Source: Thalassobaculum litoreum DSM 18839
GTDB taxonomy: Bacteria; Pseudomonadota; Alphaproteobacteria; Thalassobaculales; Thalassobaculaceae
DNA: 64,000 bases
Direction of reading: 5' to 3'
Assembly: GCF_900102465.1 (NCBI RefSeq)
Contig: NZ_FNBW01000002.1
Coordinates: forward strand, 360,610 to 424,609
The notes under the pieces are model-generated. The model saw only the letters and a list, made by a program, of their open reading frames with translations. It did no database searches and was not told where the DNA came from. How positions within the stretch are numbered: position 1 is the first letter of the stretch; the number at the start of each line of letters is the position of its first letter. The translations under genes and the position numbers were made by a program. Below are positions 17,777 to 26,316 of this stretch, piece by piece.

Positions 17777-19042
17777 ATGGGCGCGCAAGGGCTGGCGGCC
17801 GGGCTGGATTTCGGCACGTCGAATTCCGCGATCGGATTCGTGCGCGACGGCGCGCCGGTGCTGCACCGCTTCGAGGACGGCCGCACCCTGGTCCCCAGCG
17901 CCCTGTTCTACAGCGAGGACGAACGCGCCCTGCTGTTCGGAACCCAGGCGGAAGCCTGCTTCCTGGCCGAGGATGACGGCCGCTATCTGCGGGCGCTGAA
18001 GAGCATCCTGGGCACCAGCCTGACGGAGGAGCGCACCATCCTCGGGGGTCGCCCCTGGCCGTTCCGCCAGCTTCTGCTGCGCTTCGTGGCCTTCCTGAAG
18101 GCGGATGTCGAACGCCGGGAGGGCGCCTCCGTCACCACCCTGGTTGCCGGCCGGCCGGTACGGTTCAACGACGACCCCGAGCGCGACGCCGAGGCCGAGG
18201 CCTATCTGCACGGGATCTTCCGGGATGCCGGCTTCTCCCGGGTGCGGTTCGTCTACGAGCCGGTCGCCGCGATGATCGACGCGGGCGACCTGATGGAGGA
18301 TCCAAGGCTGGTGATGGTCGCCGATATCGGCGGCGGGACCTCGGACTTCTCGGTCGCGCGCTGGCATCCGGTCGGCACCGGCAGCAGCGAGAACCGGTTC
18401 GAGATCCTGGCGAATTTCGGCGTGCGCATCGGCGGCACGGATCTCGACCGGCGCATCTCCCTGGACACGGCGATGCCGCTGCTCGGGTTGGGCTCGCAGA
18501 CCCGCAGCCTGACGTCGAAGGAGATCCTGCCGGTGCCCGCGTCGTATTTCAGCGACCTGGCGACCTGGCACAAGATCCACCTGTTCTACTCGGCCAAGAA
18601 CCGCAGCGAGATCGTCGATATCCAGCGCCTGGCGCTGGAGCCGGAGAAGATAGACCGGCTGCTGCATGTGATGGATCGCCGGCTCGGTCACCGGCTGGCG
18701 GCGCGGGTGGAGGCGCTGAAGATCCGCCTGGGCTCCGGCGGTGAGACCACCTTGGCCCTGCCGGATCTGGACGGTGCGCCCGCGCCGGTGGTCGACGAAA
18801 GTCGGCTGCGCCACGCCATCCGCCACGAGCTGGAGAGCCTGCGCCATGCGGTGACGCATACGCTGGAGCTTGCCGGCGTGGACGCGCGCGACATCGACCA
18901 CATGGTTCTGACGGGAGGCACCACGCTGCTCCCGGTGGTGCGCGACACCCTGGCGGCCGGGGTTCCGGGGGCCAAGCTGGTGTCGTCGGATCCGTTCTGC
19001 GGCGTGGTGAACGGGCTGGCGAAGGCGGCTGCGGTCAAATAG
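17777..19042 (+). CDS. Hsp70-family ATPase without substrate-binding domain (YegD-like)
   Basis: The 421-aa protein is essentially an actin/Hsp70 nucleotide-binding domain: phosphate-1 loop GLDFGTSNSAIG (residues 9-20), a central VYEPVAAMIDAG, phosphate-2 VADIGGGTSDFSV, and adenosine motif MVLTGGTTLLPVV near the end. The classical beta-sandwich and lid of DnaK are absent, as in YegD. No J-protein or GrpE gene is nearby. The start at 17777 has a GGGGGGACGGG purine run upstream, while the earlier in-frame ATG overlaps a terminator. The cellular role is unknown. Confidence 0.85.
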   Translation: MGAQGLAAGLDFGTSNSAIGFVRDGAPVLHRFEDGRTLVPSALFYSEDERALLFGTQAEACFLAEDDGRYLRALKSILGTSLTEERTILGGRPWPFRQLLLRFVAFLKADVERREGASVTTLVAGRPVRFNDDPERDAEAEAYLHGIFRDAGFSRVRFVYEPVAAMIDAGDLMEDPRLVMVADIGGGTSDFSVARWHPVGTGSSENRFEILANFGVRIGGTDLDRRISLDTAMPLLGLGSQTRSLTSKEILPVPASYFSDLATWHKIHLFYSAKNRSEIVDIQRLALEPEKIDRLLHVMDRRLGHRLAARVEALKIRLGSGGETTLALPDLDGAPAPVVDESRLRHAIRHELESLRHAVTHTLELAGVDARDIDHMVLTGGTTLLPVVRDTLAAGVPGAKLVSSDPFCGVVNGLAKAAAVK

Positions 19043-19048
19043 CCGATC

Positions 19049-19135
19049 GTCGCCCTGAACTTGATTCAGGACCGAGCTGCTGACGTTCGGGTCCCGGCCC
19101 GTCCCCGGATCAGGTCCGGCGTCGTCCGGGATGAC
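19049..19135. repeat. Partial palindromic repeats after the Hsp70-like gene
   Basis: The first part (19049-19083) is a CCTGAA...TTCAGG dyad of the second repeat type. The second part (19089-19135) is a right half of the CCCGG type, ending CCGGGATGAC. Confidence 0.55.
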
Positions 19136-19168
19136 GGGTAGAGCTATGATTTAACTAATTAAAACACC

Positions 19169-19284
19169 GTCATCCCGGCGACCTCCGGGCTCGACCCGGA
19201 GATCGGCCGGGACCCAGTCCCCAACGCCGTATACCGGGTCCCGGCCCCCAGCCCCGAATAAGGTCCGGGGCTCTCCGGGATGAC
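19169..19284. repeat. REP-like palindromic repeat, copy 3
   Basis: A 116-bp full copy with ends GTCATCCCGG and CCGGGATGAC, between the convergent Hsp70-like and DUF1045 genes. A short AT-rich stretch (19146-19165, TGATTTAACTAATTAAAACA) separates it from the partial copy to the left. Confidence 0.8.
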
Positions 19285-19312
19285 GGGAGAGGGATGAGCG
19301 TGAGGGCGGTCG

Positions 19313-20056
19313 CTACCCTCCAAACCCGAACCGCTCGACCTGGATGAAATCCGCCCCCTTGCGCGGCTGCTTGAACAGCGCCACCGCGTCCACCCGGAAC
19401 GGCTCGGCGGTGACCGTCTCGGCGCGCGGGGTCAGGGCGGCGACCATCGCGTCGCGCTCCGGACCGTCCGGCAGGCGGGCCGACAGGGTCATGTGGAAGC
19501 GGAACTCGCCCATCACATAGGGATACCCCCACTGCTGCAGCAGGGTCTCCTGCTGGGCCGACAGGCCGGCCGTCCGCCGCCGCGCCAGCTCCGAGTCGCC
19601 GGGCAGGGCTCGAAACGGGTCCAGATCGCGCACGGCATCGGCGGCCAATGCGCTCATCCGATGGTCCGGCGGCGTCATCATCAGCGCCAGGAACCCGCCG
19701 AGCGAGCGCAGTCCGAGCTGTACCTCGAACGGCTCACGCCCCTTGGCGAAGTCGGCAAACGCGGCGAGCAGCTCGTCTTCGCTGCGTCCCGCGCGGAGGT
19801 AGAAGGGCGGCTTGATGGTGGCGTGAAAGCCGTAGCCGCGCGCGCTCTCGGTCAGTTCCGCCAACCGGTCCGCGCTCAGCCCCTCGACGGCCGGCTGAAC
19901 CCGGCGCTCGCCGGTCGCGCAGTCCCGCCCCAGCCAGTCGGCCCCGAACTCCGCCAGCGGCGATCCCGGCTCCGGCGCCACATACAGGGCGTAGCGCGGC
20001 GCCGCCGGGTCCGGTTCGTCTGTTGCGCCGCCAGGAAAGCTGGGGAACTCGACCAT
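19313..20056 (-). CDS. DUF1045 (phosphonate-operon 2H-phosphoesterase-like) protein, 247 aa
   Basis: This protein matches the family usually found with phosphonate (phn) genes. Two HxT motifs are visible, His78-Ala-Thr80 in GFHATIKPP and His188-Met-Thr190 in FRFHMTLSA, the hallmark of 2H phosphoesterases, which act on cyclic or linear phosphodiesters. A role on a ribosyl-phosphate intermediate of phosphonate breakdown is plausible. The start at 20056 is chosen because the frame upstream of it merely continues, open, opposite phnM. It is divergent from phnM, and the pair likely shares one control region. Confidence 0.85.
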   Translation of the reverse strand: MVEFPSFPGGATDEPDPAAPRYALYVAPEPGSPLAEFGADWLGRDCATGERRVQPAVEGLSADRLAELTESARGYGFHATIKPPFYLRAGRSEDELLAAFADFAKGREPFEVQLGLRSLGGFLALMMTPPDHRMSALAADAVRDLDPFRALPGDSELARRRTAGLSAQQETLLQQWGYPYVMGEFRFHMTLSARLPDGPERDAMVAALTPRAETVTAEPFRVDAVALFKQPRKGADFIQVERFGFGG

Positions 20057-20179
20057 TGTGACACTCCGGTGAAATTCACTCTGGCATATGGCGCGAACCG
20101 GCCCGAAACGGGTATCTAGAAGCACCAGCCTCTCGGCGCGCCGGTTATGCCATGCGTGCCCCCACAGGAGAAGACGGCG
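20057..20179. promoter_or_regulatory. Divergent control region for DUF1045 and phnM genes
   Basis: This 123-bp gap contains an odd-length palindrome, GTGAA-A-TTCAC at 20069-20079, close to the DUF1045 start, which could be an operator. I do not see a convincing Pho box. The phnM start has AGGAG nine bases upstream. Confidence 0.35.
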
Positions 20180-21325
20180 ATGAAAAGAGGGATCGCGAGC
20201 CGGCGCGTGCTGCTGGCCGACGGCACGGTCGCGGATACGGTGGTCACGATCGAGGACGGTGCGATCTCCGCCATCGGCGCCGAAAGTTCCGGCAATGTCT
20301 GGGACGCGGGCGACGCCTGGGTGCTGCCGGGGGTCATCGATCTGCACGGCGACGCCTTCGAGCGCCAGATCATGCCGCGGCCGGGCGTGCATTTCCCGAT
20401 GGACCTCGCCCTGCAGGATACCGACGCGCAGATGCTGGCGAACGGTATCTCCACCGCCTATCACGGCGTCACCTATTCCTGGGAGCCGGGTCTGCGCGGT
20501 CGGGAGTCGACCCTGAAGGTCAAGGCGGCGATCGAAGCGGCCAAGCCGCGTCTCGGCTGCGACACCCGCTTCCACCTGCGCCACGAGACCCACAACCTCG
20601 CCGCCGAGAAGGAAGTGCTGGACTGGCTGGCCGACGGCACGGTGGACCTGCTGGCCTTCAACGACCACAGCCATGTGAGCCTGCGCGAGATCGAGCAGAA
20701 CGGGAAGTCGACCGCCACCTATGTCGGCCGCACCGGCCTCAGCCACGACCAGTTCATGGACCTGCTGCGCGAGGTCTGCGGCCGCCAGCCGGACGTGCCG
20801 GCCTCCATCGAGCGGCTGTCGAAGGCGGCGCTGGACAACGGCGTGGCGCTGGCCAGCCATGACGACGACGATCCGGATCTGCGGAGCTGGTACCACGGCC
20901 TGGGCTGCCGCATCGCCGAGTTTCCGATGAACACGCCGACGGCGGAGAAGGCGGTGGCGCTGGGCGATCCGGTGATCTGCGGCGCGCCGAACATCATCCG
21001 CGGCGGCAGCCATATGGGGACGCGCGGCGTGCGGGCGGCGACCGAGGTGAAGGAAGGACGCTGCACCATCCTGGTGTCCGACTACTACTATCCGGCGCTG
21101 GTGCAGGCGCCGTTCCGGCTGGTGCAGGACGGCGACTGCGATTTCGCGACGGCCTGGGGACTGGTCTCCACCAACCCGGCAAGGGCGGCGGGGCTGGACG
21201 ACCGGGGCACGGTGGAGACGGGCAAGCGGGCCGATCTGGTGGTGCTCGACCAGCGCAACGGCGTGCCGGCGAAGGTCCTGGCCACGGTGGTTGAAGGACG
21301 AGACGCGTATCGGACGGCGGCGTAG
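20180..21325 (+). CDS. phnM: PhnM-type ribosyl-triphosphate phosphonate diphosphatase
   Basis: This amidohydrolase-superfamily protein (381 aa) matches PhnM, which removes pyrophosphate from alpha-D-ribose 1-methylphosphonate 5-triphosphate in the carbon-phosphorus lyase pathway. The signature is the modified first metal motif LPGVIDLHGDAFERQIMPRPGV (residues 49-70, His56), followed by the histidine-rich RFHLRHETHN and FNDHSH, and Asp-rich ASHDDDDPD. The start at 20180 is preceded by AGGAG. The rest of the lyase set (phnG-L) is not in the window, so this pair is separated from its pathway or serves a variant one. Confidence 0.93.
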   Translation: MKRGIASRRVLLADGTVADTVVTIEDGAISAIGAESSGNVWDAGDAWVLPGVIDLHGDAFERQIMPRPGVHFPMDLALQDTDAQMLANGISTAYHGVTYSWEPGLRGRESTLKVKAAIEAAKPRLGCDTRFHLRHETHNLAAEKEVLDWLADGTVDLLAFNDHSHVSLREIEQNGKSTATYVGRTGLSHDQFMDLLREVCGRQPDVPASIERLSKAALDNGVALASHDDDDPDLRSWYHGLGCRIAEFPMNTPTAEKAVALGDPVICGAPNIIRGGSHMGTRGVRAATEVKEGRCTILVSDYYYPALVQAPFRLVQDGDCDFATAWGLVSTNPARAAGLDDRGTVETGKRADLVVLDQRNGVPAKVLATVVEGRDAYRTAA

Positions 21326-21357
21326 TCGACCTTTTCCGAAAATAATCGTCATCCCGG

Positions 21358-21455
21358 ACGCGCCCGGACTTGATCCGGGGGCGGGCCGGGACCCAGCGGG
21401 TGAAGCACGGTCCCGGCCTCACCCCGGGGCAAGCCCGGGGATGATCCGGGATGAC
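21358..21455. repeat. REP-like palindromic repeat, copy 4
   Basis: A 98-bp copy between the convergent phnM and Kef-type genes, with ends GTCATCCCGG and CCGGGATGAC. It has an additional CCGGGGATGATCCGGG near the right end, as if the terminal unit had been duplicated. Confidence 0.8.
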
Positions 21456-21498
21456 GGGACAAGTTAGTAAGAAGCTTTGCCACCCGCTCCTTGTGCCG

Positions 21499-23382
21499 TC
21501 ACTCCGCCGCCGTCTGACGAGGACGCTCCACCGGACGCGGGGCCTCGCCCGAGGCCTTGGCCGCTTCCTCTTCTGCCTCGAGTTCGGCCGCTTCCTGGTC
21601 GTGCTCGAACAGGCTGGCGAGATGGGCGGCGGCTTCCTTCTGGGTGCGGATCATCTCCGCCTCGTCGCGATGGATGGCGTATTGCTCGCGCAGGAGCTGC
21701 TCGTCGTATTCCTTGAAGCGCTTCACCATCTGGTCGGCCTTGCGGCCCGGAACGCCGAGTTCGCGGAACACCCGACCGGCCATGTCGAGGCTGCTGTCGA
21801 AATACTCGCGCACCACCTGGTCGACCCCGAGTTCCATCAGCCGGTAGACGTGGAACCGGTCATGGGCGCGGGCGAAGAGCTTCAGGTTCGGGAAATGCAT
21901 GCCGGCGACGCGCGCCACCGAATCCGCACGCTCCGGATCGTCCACCGCGATCACCAGCAGTTTGGCCCGCCCCGCCCCGGCGGCTTCCAGAATCTGCAGG
22001 CGCGAGGCGTCGCCGAAATACGCGTCGTTGCCGAAGCGCCGGGCGATGGCGATGCGATCGTGGTCGCTGTCCAGCGCCACGAACTTGATCCGGCGCATGT
22101 TCAGCATACGGCCGATCATCTGACCGAAGCGGCCGAAGCCGGCGATGATCACCTGGGCGTCGTGATCCTCCATTTCCTCCGTCGTCGCGGGGCCGGCCAC
22201 CTTGCGGGAGAACCGGTTTCGCGCCGCATCGGCGAGCTGGACGGCGAAGGGCGTCATCGCCATGGAGATCGCCACCACCAGGATCAGGAAATCGGCGGTC
22301 GAGCGATCCACCGCGCCGACATTGATCGCCTCGCCGAACAGCACGAAGGCGAACTCGCCGCCCTGGGGCAGCACGGCGGCCAGCGCCAGGGCCGCCTCCC
22401 ATTTCATCCGCACCGCCCGGGCCAGGACGAAGATCGCCAGCCCCTTGACCGCGACCAGGCCGAGTGCGGCGCCGAAGGTCTTGAGCGGCGCGTCGAAGAA
22501 ATGCGCCAGGTCGATCGACATGCCGACGGCAATGAAGAACAGGCCGAGCAGCAGGCCCTTGAACGGCTCGATATCCGCTTCCAGCCGATGGCGGTATTCG
22601 CTGTCCGCGAGCAGCACGCCGGCCAGGAAGGCGCCGAGCGCCATGGACAGGCCGATCCGCTCCATCGCCAGCGCCATGCCCAGCACGACCAGCAGGGCGG
22701 CGGCGGTGAACAGTTCCTGCACCCCCGTGCTGGACACCACCCGCAGCAGCGGCCGCAGCACCTTGCGGCCGACCACGATGATCAGCGCGACGGTGACGAT
22801 GGAATAGGCGATGGAAAGATAGTCGGTATCCGCCAGCACCGCCTCGGTCGCCCCCTCCTCCACCAGCCCCGGCGCCTGGGCGATCCAGGGCAGCACGGCC
22901 AGGAGCGGGATCACCGCCATGTCCTGGAACAGCAGGATGGAAAAGGCGGCGCGGCCCTGCTGGGTGCGCAGCTCGCCCCGGTCGGCGAGGGTCTGCACGG
23001 CGAAGGCTGTGGACGACAGGGCCAGCACGAGCCCGATGACGATCGCCGTCTGCACGCCGAATCCAAGCGCATAGGAGCCGAGGCCGATGAGCGCCGCGCT
23101 GATCGCCACCTGGGCGGTGCCCAGTCCGAAGATCGGCCGCCGCAGGGCCCAGAGACGGGCCGGCATGAGCTCCAACCCGATGATGAACAAGAGCAGCACC
23201 ACACCGAACTCGGCGAAGTGCAGAATCGCATCGACGTCGTCGATCAATCCCAGCACCGACGGGCCGATCGCGATCCCCGCGCCGAGATATCCCAGCAGGG
23301 CGCCGAGGCCGGCCTTACGGAACACGGGCACGGCGATGACCGCCGCCGTCAGAAAGACCACCGTGTCCTGGATGCCGGCCAT
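21499..23382 (-). CDS. Kef-type cation/proton antiporter with TrkA-N domain, 627 aa
   Basis: This inner-membrane protein has a CPA2-type core of about 12 hydrophobic segments (residues 1-390; GALLGYLGAGIAIGPSVLG and FSILLFQDMAVIPLLAV are typical), then a RCK/TrkA-N nucleotide-binding domain opening with VIIAGFGRFGQMIGRML near residue 412. The C-terminal 80 residues are charged and Glu/Ala-rich, probably coiled. Family members (KefB/KefC, YbaL) export potassium against protons. No KefF/KefG ancillary gene is adjacent, so the regulating ligand is unclear. It is likely monocistronic. Confidence 0.9.
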   Translation of the reverse strand: MAGIQDTVVFLTAAVIAVPVFRKAGLGALLGYLGAGIAIGPSVLGLIDDVDAILHFAEFGVVLLLFIIGLELMPARLWALRRPIFGLGTAQVAISAALIGLGSYALGFGVQTAIVIGLVLALSSTAFAVQTLADRGELRTQQGRAAFSILLFQDMAVIPLLAVLPWIAQAPGLVEEGATEAVLADTDYLSIAYSIVTVALIIVVGRKVLRPLLRVVSSTGVQELFTAAALLVVLGMALAMERIGLSMALGAFLAGVLLADSEYRHRLEADIEPFKGLLLGLFFIAVGMSIDLAHFFDAPLKTFGAALGLVAVKGLAIFVLARAVRMKWEAALALAAVLPQGGEFAFVLFGEAINVGAVDRSTADFLILVVAISMAMTPFAVQLADAARNRFSRKVAGPATTEEMEDHDAQVIIAGFGRFGQMIGRMLNMRRIKFVALDSDHDRIAIARRFGNDAYFGDASRLQILEAAGAGRAKLLVIAVDDPERADSVARVAGMHFPNLKLFARAHDRFHVYRLMELGVDQVVREYFDSSLDMAGRVFRELGVPGRKADQMVKRFKEYDEQLLREQYAIHRDEAEMIRTQKEAAAHLASLFEHDQEAAELEAEEEAAKASGEAPRPVERPRQTAAE

Positions 23383-23577
23383 GCGCGTTCCCGTTCAATC
23401 GTCGGTGTCGGGCCGAATTGATGCCCGGTCGGATCAGTTTAACATGGATGGGCCTCGGCGCGGTGAGAGACCCGCGAGTGGGAGTGCTGCAGCGGCGCTT
23501 GCGGCTTTTTCCGTGCCTCGCGTATCGTGCGCGCCCACACAATCATCAAACATCGCAATGCTATTGGGGGATGCGTC

Positions 23578-24747
23578 ATGAGCGCCACGATCTTTGGGCC
23601 GAGAATCATGCTGATCGGCGGCGGGTCGATCGGCCGGGTCGGCGAAGTGCTGGCGAAGCTGCAGGTCAGCCGGCCGCTGATCGTCACCGACCCGTTCATG
23701 GTCTCCTCCGGCATGATCGCGCAGCTCACCGACCCGCTGTCCAAGGCGGGCATCGCCTATGACGTGTTCTCCGACACCGTGCCCGACCCGACCACCACAG
23801 TGGTGTCGGCCGGCACCGAGCGGCTGCGCTCCGGCGGGTTCGACGGGCTGATCGGCTTCGGCGGCGGCTCGCCGATGGACACCGCCAAGGCGATGAACAT
23901 CCTGGCCGCCCATGGCGGGCAGATGCGCGACTACAAGGTGCCGAACGGCGTCGATACCGCCGCCGTGCCGCTGCTCTGCATCCCGACCACCGCCGGCACC
24001 GGCTCGGAGGTCACCCGCGGCACGGTGATCACCGATGTGGAGACCGACGAGAAGATGCTGGTCATGTGCCTGGCCGGCCAGGCGGACGCGGCCATCGTCG
24101 ACTTCGAGCTGACCATGAAGAAGCCGTTCCGCCTGACCGCGGATACCGGCATCGACAGCTTCACCCACGCCCTGGAGGCCTTCGTCAGCCAGAAGCGGAA
24201 CCCGTATTCCGACAGCATGGCGATCGCCGCCATGCAGCGGATCGGCGCCAACCTGAAGACCGCCTGCTTCGAGCCGGACAACCGCGCGGCGCGCGAGCAG
24301 ATGATGCTGGGGGCGACCCAGGCGGGCCTGGCCTTCTCCAACGCCTCGGTCGCCCTGGTGCATGGTATGAGCCGGCCGATCGGCGCGCATTTCCATGTGC
24401 CGCACGGCCTGTCCAACGCCATGCTGCTGCCGGCGGTGACCAAGTTCTCGCTGGAGGCGGCCCTCGACCGCTACGCCCAGGCGGGCCGTCTGATCGGGGC
24501 GGCCGACGCCAAGGACAGCGACGAGAATGCCGCCAACAAGCTGTTGGACTGGCTGTACCAGACCAACGAGGATCTGCAGGTCCCCACGCCGCCGGCCTAT
24601 GGCATCGAGGAGGCGAAGTGGACCGGGCTGATGGAGACCATGGCGTCCCAGTGCATCGCGTCGGGCTCCCACGCCAACAACCCGCGCATCCCGGAGCACG
24701 GCGAGATCGTCGAGCTGTACAAGCAGGTCTGGGCCGCCAACCGGTAA
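23578..24747 (+). CDS. Iron-containing alcohol dehydrogenase, 389 aa
   Basis: This is a group III (iron-dependent) NAD(P) alcohol dehydrogenase. The nucleotide-binding motif is GFGGGSPMDTAKAM, the substrate region is PTTAGTGSEVT, and the metal ligands are the Asp and His of DTGIDSFTHALEAFV and the two His of VHGMSRPIGAHFHVPHG. Relatives reduce or oxidise a wide range of alcohols, including 4-hydroxybutyrate and methanol, so the substrate is open. The start at 23578 follows TGGGGGATGCGTC; an ATG at 23561 is out of the purine context. A bidirectional terminator lies just after it. Confidence 0.9.
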   Translation: MSATIFGPRIMLIGGGSIGRVGEVLAKLQVSRPLIVTDPFMVSSGMIAQLTDPLSKAGIAYDVFSDTVPDPTTTVVSAGTERLRSGGFDGLIGFGGGSPMDTAKAMNILAAHGGQMRDYKVPNGVDTAAVPLLCIPTTAGTGSEVTRGTVITDVETDEKMLVMCLAGQADAAIVDFELTMKKPFRLTADTGIDSFTHALEAFVSQKRNPYSDSMAIAAMQRIGANLKTACFEPDNRAAREQMMLGATQAGLAFSNASVALVHGMSRPIGAHFHVPHGLSNAMLLPAVTKFSLEAALDRYAQAGRLIGAADAKDSDENAANKLLDWLYQTNEDLQVPTPPAYGIEEAKWTGLMETMASQCIASGSHANNPRIPEHGEIVELYKQVWAANR

Positions 24748-24755
24748 ACTTCAGG

Positions 24756-24779
24756 GGGAGAGGGCGGCGGCCCTCTCCC
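24756..24779. terminator. Stem-loop between convergent genes
   Basis: GGGAGAGGGC and GCCCTCTCCC form a perfect 10-bp stem with a GGCG loop, between the ends of the alcohol dehydrogenase and thioesterase genes. There is no long T-run on either side, so its termination strength is uncertain. Confidence 0.5.
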
Positions 24780-24782
24780 ACC

Positions 24783-25268
24783 TCAGCCCTTGCGGCGGAT
24801 GCCGATCTTGCGGCCGATACCGTCGAGCTCGCCCGCTGCCCGATGCTGGGCGTACAGCGCCTCGACCTTGGCCAGGGCCTCCGCCGGCATCGGCGCCGAG
24901 CGCTTGGCCGTCAGGTCCATATGCATGCACATCAGCTCGTTGGTCGCCGCCAGGAAGCCTTCCTCGGCATGGTACATGTGATGGATCAGGTGGAAGCGTT
25001 TGGCGTCGTGGTCGACGATCCGCGAGCGGAATGCCAGCGGCGCGCCCTCGCCCACCTCCCGGTCATAGGTCACATGCGCCTCGAGAACGAAGATCGACGC
25101 GTCCTTGGCCCGACGGTAGGATTCGCCGATCCCCAGATGAACGCACACTTCCTCGGTCGCGATATCGAACGCGACCAGGTAGTAGCCGACATTCATGTGG
25201 CCATTGTAGTCGATCCAATCCGGGCGCACCTTGGCCGCCCCCGAGTCGAACCATCCCGCGTCGTTCAT
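24783..25268 (-). CDS. Hot-dog thioesterase, 161 aa
   Basis: The sequence has the 4-hydroxybenzoyl-CoA-thioesterase-like pattern: WIDYNGHMNVGYYLVAFDIATE at residues 18-39 (Asp20, Asn22 and His24), then a strand-rich core with RFHLIHHMYHAEEGFLAATNE. Such proteins hydrolyse acyl-CoA or carnitine-type thioesters. The start at 25268 has GGAG upstream (GGAGCAAGGC), and it is divergent from the transporter at 25317 with only 48 bp between. A similar arrangement occurs for carnitine catabolism thioesterases, but no other carnitine gene is seen here. Confidence 0.8.
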   Translation of the reverse strand: MNDAGWFDSGAAKVRPDWIDYNGHMNVGYYLVAFDIATEEVCVHLGIGESYRRAKDASIFVLEAHVTYDREVGEGAPLAFRSRIVDHDAKRFHLIHHMYHAEEGFLAATNELMCMHMDLTAKRSAPMPAEALAKVEALYAQHRAAGELDGIGRKIGIRRKG

Positions 25269-25316
25269 GCCTTGCTCCAATAGTTCCGTTTCGAAGATCC
25301 GTCTGAGCGGCGGATC

Positions 25317-26249
25317 ATGACCGCGCTTGCCTGGATGGGCAAACACGCGACGGCCCTGCTGGCCGCCGGCGTCTTCGTCGGCCTCGCCCTGCCGGACCTC
25401 GCCACGATGGCGCGGCCACTGCTGGTGCCTTCGATCGTCGTGATGCTGGTGTTCTCGCTGCTGCGCCTGCAGCCCGCCGCCATCGTCGAGGCCGCCCGGT
25501 CTCCCGGCCGGGTGCTGCCGGTGGTCGGATTCGTGCTGCTGGTGTCGCCGGCGATCGGCTGGGCCGGGGTCTCGGCGTTCGACCTGGAAGGCATGTTCGG
25601 CATCGGCGTGGCGGTCGCAGTCGTGGTGTGGACGGCCTCGCCGCCGCTGGTCTCGGTCACCGCGCTGGCGACGATCCTGCGCCTGGACGGTGCGCTGTCG
25701 CTGATGGTGATGACCTTGGGCGGGCTGCTGATGCCGCTGACCCTGCCGCCGCTGATCCTCGGTCTGATCGGGGTCGATCTGCATATCGGGGTGGGCGAGC
25801 TGATGCTGCGGCTGACCGGCATGCTGGCCCTGGCCGGCTGCATCGCCGCCGTGATCCGCGCGGTCGCCGGCCGCGCCCGCATCCAGCGCTATTCCGACGC
25901 CCTCGACGGCGCCTTCGTCCTGGTCATGCTGGTCTTCGCGGTGGCGGTCATGGACGGCGTGACCCAGGCGGCGATCGCCGACCCGGTCAAGGTCGCCGGG
26001 ATGATCGCCCTGGTGTTCGCCGTCAGCCTCATCCTGCAGGGACTCGGCTTTCTGCTGTTCCTCCCGGCCGGACGCCGGACCGCGACGACGGTGGCGCTGA
26101 TCGCGGGCAACCGGAACATGGCGATCGTGCTGGGCGCCGCGCCTGCGGCATTTCATCCGGACGCCTTCCTGTATCTGGCCGTCCTGCAGTTTCCGATCTA
26201 TCTGCTGCCGGCCCTCCTGCGGCCGGTCTATCGCCGGCTTTCCACCTGA
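25317..26249 (+). CDS. SBF/BASS-like membrane transporter, 310 aa
   Basis: A hydrophobic protein with about nine to ten transmembrane segments and few charged residues. The organisation (LLVPSIVVMLVFSLLRL; WTASPPLVSVTALATILRLDGALSLMVM; LIAGNRNMAIVLG) resembles bile-acid:sodium symporter-like proteins. The conserved crossover-type GNRNMA near residue 268 supports this family. The substrate may be an organic anion but cannot be stated. The gene is divergent from the thioesterase, so the two may share control. Confidence 0.7.
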   Translation: MTALAWMGKHATALLAAGVFVGLALPDLATMARPLLVPSIVVMLVFSLLRLQPAAIVEAARSPGRVLPVVGFVLLVSPAIGWAGVSAFDLEGMFGIGVAVAVVVWTASPPLVSVTALATILRLDGALSLMVMTLGGLLMPLTLPPLILGLIGVDLHIGVGELMLRLTGMLALAGCIAAVIRAVAGRARIQRYSDALDGAFVLVMLVFAVAVMDGVTQAAIADPVKVAGMIALVFAVSLILQGLGFLLFLPAGRRTATTVALIAGNRNMAIVLGAAPAAFHPDAFLYLAVLQFPIYLLPALLRPVYRRLST

Positions 26250-26316
26250 CGGAATCGCGCCCTCGCGGGCGGCTTGCGGTTGGAGGGGACGGCAAAATCG
26301 GCGATACTGTTCACTC

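Noticed and set aside
20057..21352. N-terminal extension of the DUF1045 gene, open for over 400 codons opposite phnM
   Set aside because: The DUF1045 fold starts at 20056; the extension is antisense to phnM and has no motif, so it is an accidental open frame.
21451..23421. 656-codon plus-strand frame opposite the Kef-type antiporter
   Set aside because: Composition is His/Gln/Arg/Asp-rich with no motif, and the minus-strand frame encodes a clear transporter.
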